Shown here: positions 57,546 to 64,000 of the stretch, in pieces
Numbering within the stretch: position 1 is the stretch's first letter
Layout of the letters: each line of letters starts with the position of its first letter
NCBI GenBank assembly: GCA_028023455.1
Contig: JAQFVV010000063.1
Location: forward strand, 2,723,081-2,787,080
Source of the DNA: Epiperipatus broadwayi
Taxonomy: Eukaryota > Onychophora > Udeonychophora > Euonychophora > Peripatidae
Reading direction: 5' to 3'
Length of the DNA: 64,000 nt
Notes under the pieces: generated by a model
The model's input: the letters and a program-made list of their open reading frames with translations, nothing else
What the model was told of the DNA's origin: nothing
Database searches by the model: none
Made by a program: the position numbers and the translations under genes

Positions 57546-58149
57546 ACTGGGGCTATTTCCATGTAATAATTAATGATATAGCAAAGGTGTTGCTAGAAAA
57601 TCATCAATTATTACTGACAGTTCTAAGGCAAACTATTTTTACTCTATTACCCAATGGTACTTCTGTCTTAATTAAGTTGTTACATATATTTAAATCCAGA
57701 CCATTATTTCTATAAATATGAGGACCTAAAACCCATTTTCTATTGACATTTTGTAAATAATAATTCATTTTCTCTAGAGAATTACATATGTTGGATTAAA
57801 TATTTACATGGTTTTATTATAATGTAAACAATGTAAAATATAGGGCTACTTCTTTGTAATAACTACAAATATATTTTAGCAGTGTTATTTCTAGGAAACT
57901 ATGAATCACTATTGACAAATCTAAAGTTAAACCATTATGCTTTAGCAAACAATAATAAACTTTTTTTATCTTGAGTTTTATTAGAAATAAAATACACTTA
58001 TTTTTAATTAAAATCAAAACAAAAATATATTATTGAGTATTAGATTAAAAATAATTTAGCTTTAAAACTGTCAATAGTAACAGCTGGTTTCCTAGCAACA
58101 CCATTGCTAAAATATATTTCTAGTTATTACATGGAAATAGCCCCACACT
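57546..58149. repeat. three copies of a ~90-bp motif, outer two inverted
   Basis: Copies lie at 57546-57632 (plus), 57838-57935 (plus) and 58063-58149 (minus). The shared core, read on one strand, is GGGGCTATTTCCATGTAATA, ACTAnAAATATATTTTAGCA, ATGGTGTTGCTAGGAAA, TTACTATTGACAGTTnTAAn. The outer pair behaves like ~85-bp TIRs of a ~600-bp element containing a third, internal copy. Confidence 0.7.
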
Positions 58150-58436
58150 TGATTTTGTTTACATCATAATAGATCCATTAAAATATTTATACTATATAAT
58201 TTAATGGCAGTTGAGGCAGGTTTAAGAAATTAACTGAAAGTACTTCTGCAGATTGAAAGACTGTTTATAATAGTTTATTAGTGTTATATTTTAGTATTTT
58301 TATTATGATTACAATTTTGTTCTAATTAATGGACATTTTATTTATATTACATATTTTTATTTTTGTTATAGTATTTAATACAATGGATCTAAGTAATATT
58401 AATAAACGGTTATATATATATATATATATATATAAT

Positions 58437-58597
58437 CATTAGAAACCAGTAACCACCTAAACATACCAATGCAGATAGTTATCAATATTTTTGGTGTTGT
58501 CAAGGCAACCTAAAAGGAGAGAGGCTGCCTTGAAAATAGTAAGAAATATTCATTCCTATCTATATTGGTATGTTTAGGTGTTTACTGATTTCTAATG
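58437..58597. mobile_element. hairpin MITE, ~34-bp outer arms plus inner stem
   Basis: Outer arms CATTAGAAACCAGTAACCAC / CTGATTTCTAATG (58437-58470 and 58564-58597) and an inner pair GTCAAGGCAACCT / AGGCTGCCTTGAA (about 58499-58538). A (TA)n tract abuts it on the left. Confidence 0.75.
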
Positions 58598-58633
58598 GTT
58601 ACATATTATCCCACTTAGCTTTAAATATTATTT

Positions 58634-58665
<32 letters not shown>

Positions 58666-59669
58666 AACAGTTGCAGGGATATGTTGAAATGTTCCTATTA
58701 TGGAAAAAGCCGAATTCACACATAAGTAAGATACTTCTTGAAGGAAATGAATAATAATCATGTGGTAAATTGCTTCAAAGATTATATAATAATATCCAGT
58801 TACTTTAGAAGAGATCGAGTTGAATGAACCAAACTTATACATATTATTCAGTTAAGAATCAATATGCATGCTTTAGTGTAGCAATAGAGTAGGCACCTAG
58901 AGTTCAAAACTTTTGGATCCAGCTTTGCTCTATTACTTTCAATGTTCAAATTTTGTATAAACTCTTACACAGTAAAGCATTTGCTTAATTTTGGTAATCA
59001 GTAAAATCCAATGTATTCAACATAGTATGCAGCTATATTTAGAAGTGAATAATAATATTAAGTACTGTATATAATACAAATTAAATTCAGAATAGAACAT
59101 AAAGTGTTATTAAATACAAAACATTAACAAAAATATACTAGAATAATTGTAAAAACTTTACTATGGTCTTTTATGCAAAGTTCTAATGTTTGTTTTATAA
59201 TATTTGAAGTTTTCACAAATCTTAATCTACCACTAGAAAATTATATGACCTCACAAGCATAACAATAGTGAATGCTGTCACTAGAAGATGTAGAAATTCA
59301 TACAACACAATAGTATTATTATTTCTGAACCAAATCTGATACTGCAAGAGCAAAGTTGTCTATGGAAGAGTAATGCAGCTTTATGTTTTAATCTTGCTTG
59401 TTAAAATAAATGCTAAAGTCAAACTATGAATAATTCTGCAGTTTTTTTTAGTTTGAATATAATATTCAAAAGATAGGTAAGGAAATAAGACATTTGATGA
59501 AAGTATGCAAAATTGTTCTTATATGTTGCCCACAAATCTACATTTCTCACCCAGGTTAAAATGACACAACACAATTTTAAAACCAAGGTTTTAACATGGG
59601 TAAGTCCTTCTGATAAAATAAAAAAACTTATTCAAGTTAAAACTATTAATTGCAAAGGCTTTAGACAGA
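58598..59669. other. AT-rich, nothing recognised; (CA)n/(TA)n at 58633-58665
   Basis: No gene or element seen besides the compound microsatellite. Confidence 0.5.
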
Positions 59670-59819
59670 TTATTTATGAGCACAATTAAGGAAGCATTGT
59701 GTTACTTTATTATTAGGGAATTTTTGAAAATGCCAGCTTTGTAAAAATAAAGTATTTAATGTCAGAACATTAAATATAATATTTTCTTTATGCCTACAAT
59801 ATTTGATTTCAAACCCTGC

Positions 59820-60420
59820 AATTAATACTGAAATTTGTAGAGTAAGTAACAAATTTGTCCCATACGTATGCACCCCATGCCAAGCTCTTTTCCTTGAATA
59901 ATAATTTTTTTTCATATACAAAAATTGTCATCATTTTATATTTTCCTGATCTTCCATCTAAGTGATCTCTGACTCTTGTTCTCTCAACACATTTTTTATC
60001 CATGGTCAATGTTGACCTATTTTCATCTCTTCTTAACTTTTCCCTATATAGATTGCTGAATATTGATGAAATTGTTTTATATTCGAAGCTTGTGTTTCAA
60101 GATCATTTTTTATTTATAACAACTTTATTCTTTCTAACATTTTATCAGGCAGTAAAAGTTTTGTAGAGTCACAATTACTCAAAAACACTGACGTCTTAAA
60201 TTCCATTGCTGATGTCATTCTTCTATAAGCTTTGAGATAGGTAATGTCCTGATGATTAATATAAAAATTAGCTTGAGAATCATCAAAATAAAGTAAAATG
60301 GAAAAATAGGTGCATTAGAAATCATTTAGATGGCAGATCAAAAAAATATAAAAATGATGATAATTTTTGCAAATGGAAAAAAATTATTATTTCTCAAGGA
60401 TAGGCTCTTGGTATGGAATA
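59820..60420. pseudogene. unrecognised protein-like sequence in two inverted copies
   Basis: The minus strand (about 60003-59810) reads KCVERTRVRDHLDGRSGKYK, then MMTIFVYEKKLLFKEKSLAW, then GAYVWDKFVTYSTNF. The plus strand at about 60300-60430 reads a related KIGALEII, MADQKNIKMMIIFANGKKLL and FLKDRLLVWNIY. The two DNA segments are imperfect reverse complements about 300 bp apart. The shared residues (KMM-IF---KKLL---L-W--Y) suggest a decayed coding sequence. I do not recognise the family. Confidence 0.35.
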
Positions 60421-60514
60421 TATATTGAAAAACTTGGAACAATTCATTAATGTACCTATTTGTCCATTTTAGGTTCATTTTGATGATTCATAAGCTATTA
60501 TATATATATGTGAA

Positions 60515-60794
60515 CAATAGATGGCATTTTACCAAAATCACCGTCAAAGCGTATGTTTGTTTACATAAATGTCAGAGTAAGCATTCACTATCTCTTTCAT
60601 TAGTTCCACCCTCAGATCATGATTTCAAGCTGATTTGCTATCATCTTTTTCCTATCCTTCACTGATGATAGCAAATCAGCTTGAAATCATGATCTGAGGG
60701 TGGAACTAATGAAAGAGATAGTGAATGCTTACTCTGACATTTATGTAAACAAACATACGCTTTGACGGTGTTTTTGGTAAAACGCCATCTATTG
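60515..60794. mobile_element. near-perfect palindrome, 131-bp arms
   Basis: 60515-60645 and 60664-60794 are reverse complements with about two mismatches, and the loop is 18 bp. The arm runs CAATAGATGGCATTTTACCA, then CCGTCAAAGCGTATGTTTGT, to GATTTGCTATCATC. No coding. A (TA)n tract lies just outside the left arm and another beyond the right. Confidence 0.93.
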
Positions 60795-61521
60795 ATCATA
60801 AATAGAGGCGTTAGTGAGTTTAACTTGTTTTTTGTTTTTCATATATATATATATGAGAGATTTACACAGACCTATAATACAATTTCTTTTGTAAATAAAA
60901 TTAATACATGTAGACATTTAAAAGTAATATTAAAAATGCAAGTTCCATTAATACCTTATAATAAACCTAAGTTGGAGTGGGTTTTCTATTTTGATTTTTA
61001 TATCTTAGATTAAATACCTCTGTTTCATCCATAATCAAACCTGTAATTAATCTCTAAATAAAGATTGCACCCAACTACTGAGTAACAGTGAAAACATAAA
61101 TCTTTGAAAAAAAAAGTTTTCAATGCTTTTTAGTTTTTTAACTGTTTCAAGATCTAACAGGTTTTATTTGAAAAAGCCCTAGCAAGACATTCTTCCATAT
61201 TCAAACACTTCATTATTACAATTCAATGTTTTTTCTATATTATGCATTGATAATCATTACATTATTTGTTACAAACGTAAGCTTTGATAAACATTCCAAA
61301 AGTTAATATTTGAACTTTGTAAAATTAAGAAAATTAATTACTGAATGGAGTTCTTAATTCTATTTGATGCAATTTTTTATTTATTCACAAAGTTAGTAGA
61401 ATAAAATATTAAATATTTGAATTCCATTTTTTAAATTGGAAAAAAAGTTTAAGTTAGTTATTGTTAAAGAAAGAATGTATATATTAAAATCAAACATTAA
61501 ATATCTTATGAAAATTTTAAA
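60795..61521. other. AT-rich, nothing recognised
   Basis: No gene or element seen. A short (TA)n tract lies at about 60841-60854. Confidence 0.5.
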
Positions 61522-62654
61522 AAAAAATTTTTGGTTCTAGTAAAATATTAACTGTGCAGCCTTTGATGGCGCTGTTTCTGTGTAAAAACACAGAATTATA
61601 CCACTTTTGCAGCCGAACCTATAGCTAATATATGAGTGATCATTAATATATAAGTAGATTGTATGTAGTGGTTATAATACGCAGCCATGTATCAATAACA
61701 CTACATCTACTAACAATACTATGATCGTATAGTGTTGCCGTTGATTTCATTGTGGGTTGAATTCCTATGCATATTGACAGAATTTGTATTGTCACTAGAA
61801 TTTAAGATGACAGTGTGAGAATTGTCATCTTTTTCAAGTGTTTATTTGTTGATGTTTATGATTTTCTGTATTTCCCAACTGAAAGATTTTTGCATACTAG
61901 TAATTTTCAGCGTATTATTGATATTTGTCAAAAAAAATTTTTTTGGCTTTTTTGGGAGTCAAAAAAGACAAAATAAAATTTCTCAAGCTCTCTGGCAGAC
62001 GATTGGAGTTGTTTGTGGAAAAATACTGTTTCTGTCATGACTCGGACAAGAGTTGAAAAAGAAGAACAAAATTTCTACCACATTATTATATTTGTGGGAT
62101 GTCCCAAAACAGAGAAAGTGAGGCAGTTGCATTTTTGCAAGCCCAAAACATCCTGCCATTCATCACAGTTGATTTAGTTCAGTCATATGTGGTTAATAAA
62201 TTTATTTTCTGGAAAGGATTTGTGTTTTGTTTGTGATTATTTTTATCTGTAAATCATGTAATTAACACCCAGAATGACAGTGTTAAAAAGGTACAGTGTA
62301 GTTTTTTGGACATCTCTTGATTGATTGATTTTTTAAAAAAAAAAAAACTTCTTCTTTTGACATACCTATTCGTTCTGTTTAGAAGGAAAAAGAGGGTTTT
62401 TGTTGTTGTTGTTTTAAATCAATAAACAGCATGTTAAGTAGATTTTAAAAATGAACCTGAGCTAATTTTTGTTGTTAAAAAAGAATAAAAATACTGGATG
62501 TTTTATTTGTTATGAAAACAAAAAATCTTTAACAAACTTGTACGACTCTTAAAAAAGATAAATAAATAAATCCTACAGAATGTAACAAAACCGGTTAACA
62601 TACATATTTTTTGTGTTAAAAAAACAATACCGTGATTGACGTTTTGGTTTTTGT

Positions 62655-62880
62655 TTTGGACGTTTTATTTGTTATTATTAAAAAAATCAAAACCCACTGC
62701 CAAAAAAAAAAACCCCATATTTATAAATCTAAGAGAAAAAAGAAGTCCCGTTTTATTTATTATTATTAAAAAAAAACAAAAAAAATCAAAACCCTGTTTT
62801 ATTTGTTATTATTTAAAAAAAAAAAATCAAAACACGCCGGCCAAAAAAAAAAACCCCGTATTTATAAATGTAAGATAAAA
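62655..62880. repeat. internal A-rich direct repeats of the 61.5-63.6 kb element
   Basis: TTTTATTTGTTATTATT, poly-A, TCAAAACCC, CCAAAAAAAAAAACCCC and ATATTTATAAATCTAAGA occur at about 62660-62735 and again at about 62798-62874, with a shorter version at 62750-62792. Confidence 0.7.
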
Positions 62881-63303
62881 TACCAAACAATTCTTTTCAT
62901 TTATAAGCAAATACGGACATCTGAGGTGGAGTTTGTCGGACAGATTTGAATTTTTTTTGTTAAATCAATCAACAGCAACCCCCCTCATTTTTAACATAAT
63001 TCAAAAAGAAAGTGTCGATTCTAATTTTAAATAACAACAACAAAAAAAAAGAAAGTCATATGTAAAGCAAATTGTGTATATTTGAGATATTCCAAAAAAA
63101 AGTTAAAACTGTCTCTTATTACTTTGAAATGTATCGAATCCAAAACAAAAAAACAAAAGACATCTGTAAAAAAGAAACAGTAGATTTAGAATGGAAATCC
63201 CCCCCCCAAATAAAGGTGTATCTCAAAAATTATGTACTTTTGAAATCCAAAAAAAAGGTCAAAGTCTCCTTTATAGTTTTAAATTTATCAAATAAAAACC
63301 AAA

Positions 63304-63462
63304 AAAATAATTATGTCCAAAACAAACAACAACAATATATTAAATATTAAAAAAAAATAATTATGTCCAAAACAAACAACAACAATATATTAAATATTAA
63401 AAAAAAAATAATTATGTCCAAAACAAACAACAACAATATATTAAATATTAAAAAAAAAATTA
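63304..63462. repeat. ~53-bp tandem repeat, three units
   Basis: AATAATTATGTCCAAAACAA, ACAACAACAATATATTAAAT, ATTAAAAAAA repeats three times with variation only in the A-run length (7, 8, 9). Confidence 0.95.
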
Positions 63463-63597
63463 CAGCCGTATGTCAAAATACAATCTATTAGATAAAAAAA
63501 TCTAGCGGCCTGGTAATGTTATAATGCTCTGTTTTTAACTAGAAACAGCGTCACCAAAGGCTGCACAGTTAATAGTTTACTAGAACCAAATTTTTTT

Positions 63598-64000
63598 ATC
63601 AGTATTAATAAAAAAATCTATTGTTTCTTGTAAAAACTGCTTTCACTTTCCCATAATAAACTACTTATGACTTGTCTTTTTAAAAATAAATGTTTTCAAA
63701 TAAAATCTAATTATAGTCATGTAATTTTGTTTAAAATAAATATTTTACAAAAGTATTGCATAAATAACCTTAAATATGAAAATAAATTACTGAAAATTTC
63801 AATTACATATTAAATAATTTTCTAAATGTCTATCTGATTCTGACATCTTCAGATTTTTTTAAGTAACTGTGCACAATAATCTAATGTTATAGATAAGCTC
63901 AAAATAATGAAAAGAGTTATAGTGATTTCAGCATCATCTAACACCAAAAACATGCCAAAGAAGAAGATTTTGTAGCCGATAAATAACATGTTAAAAGATT
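63598..64000. other. AT-rich, nothing recognised
   Basis: No gene or element seen to the window edge. Confidence 0.5.

Larger units (their letters stand above)
61522..63597. mobile_element. ~2.07 kb element with ~57-bp terminal inverted repeats, no visible transposase
   Basis: Left end 61522-61579 (TTTGGTTCTAGTAAAATATT, AACTGTGCAGCCTTTGATGG) is the reverse complement of 63541-63597 with few mismatches. Weaker similarity continues ~35 bp further in (TAAAAACACAGAATTATA against TATAATGCTCTGTTTTTA). The interior has no recognisable transposase. It contains stacked A-rich repeats (ATCAAAACnC, GCCAAAAAAAAAAACCCC) at 62685-62870 and a three-unit tandem repeat near the right end. It is probably a non-autonomous DNA transposon. 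Confidence 0.78.

Noticed and set aside
62636-62878. 80-codon frame with KKKNP repeats
   Set aside because: It is a translation of A-rich direct repeats inside the TIR element, with no conserved domain.

Overview
This 64 kb window looks like AT-rich, non-coding animal DNA. I find no convincing host gene, exon series, tRNA or rRNA. No open frame of ordinary gene length exists, and the protein-like sequences I can recognise all belong to decayed transposable elements. The mixture of Penelope-like elements, tRNA-derived SINEs, a mariner transposon, Ty3/gypsy and non-LTR retrotransposon debris, long (TA)n and (ATT)n microsatellites and many hairpin MITEs suggests an invertebrate metazoan. I cannot name the phylum with confidence.

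Layout. 1-4.1 kb: a roughly 57-bp tandem array, then a Ty3/gypsy relic (gag, zinc knuckles, protease, integrase tail) whose central pol is missing. 4.1-11.2 kb: mostly featureless AT-rich DNA with diverged tandem repeats and one homopolymer patch that may be a sequence-quality problem. 11.2-16 kb: a palindromic MITE and two Penelope-like elements (PLEs) lying head to head as a ~2 kb imperfect inverted repeat. 16-21.7 kb: a ~480-bp repeat, a dead mariner with terminal inverted repeats, and two related hairpin elements, one with 171-bp arms that are about 99% matched. 21.7-37.5 kb: five dispersed copies of an unclassified repeat, called family R here, plus a 2.3 kb foldback element with ~700-bp arms, a TRIM-like direct-repeat pair, and RTE-like and zinc-finger LINE fragments. 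One LINE fragment keeps a ~17-bp target duplication.

37.5-45 kb: featureless DNA, two islands of higher complexity and a 409-bp insert flanked by a 25-26 bp direct repeat. 46.2-48.7 kb: a third PLE on the minus strand, broken by an intact solo LTR (TG...CA with a perfect 5-bp GTACT duplication) and ending in a 540-bp giant hairpin. 49-56.7 kb: several tRNA-derived SINEs, a fourth PLE that is the best preserved coding relic (YVDD, GIY-YIG, one in-frame stop), and a MITE split by an arm of the foldback family. 57-64 kb: more hairpins, an unrecognised inverted protein-like pair, and a ~2.07 kb TIR element without a visible transposase.

The most interesting recurring signal is a set of hammerhead-ribozyme-like cores (YTGANRA, one unpaired base, 3-6 bp stem, GAAA or a decayed version). 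One lies just downstream of the fourth PLE's stop codon and one upstream of it. One lies in a tRNA-headed SINE-like unit, and one in a hairpin element containing a 62-bp tandem dimer. Hammerheads are known in PLE terminal repeats. The tRNA-headed unit and the dimeric hairpin may be non-autonomous hammerhead elements. The second theme is the abundance of near-perfect long inverted repeats, which would give long double-stranded RNA if transcribed.
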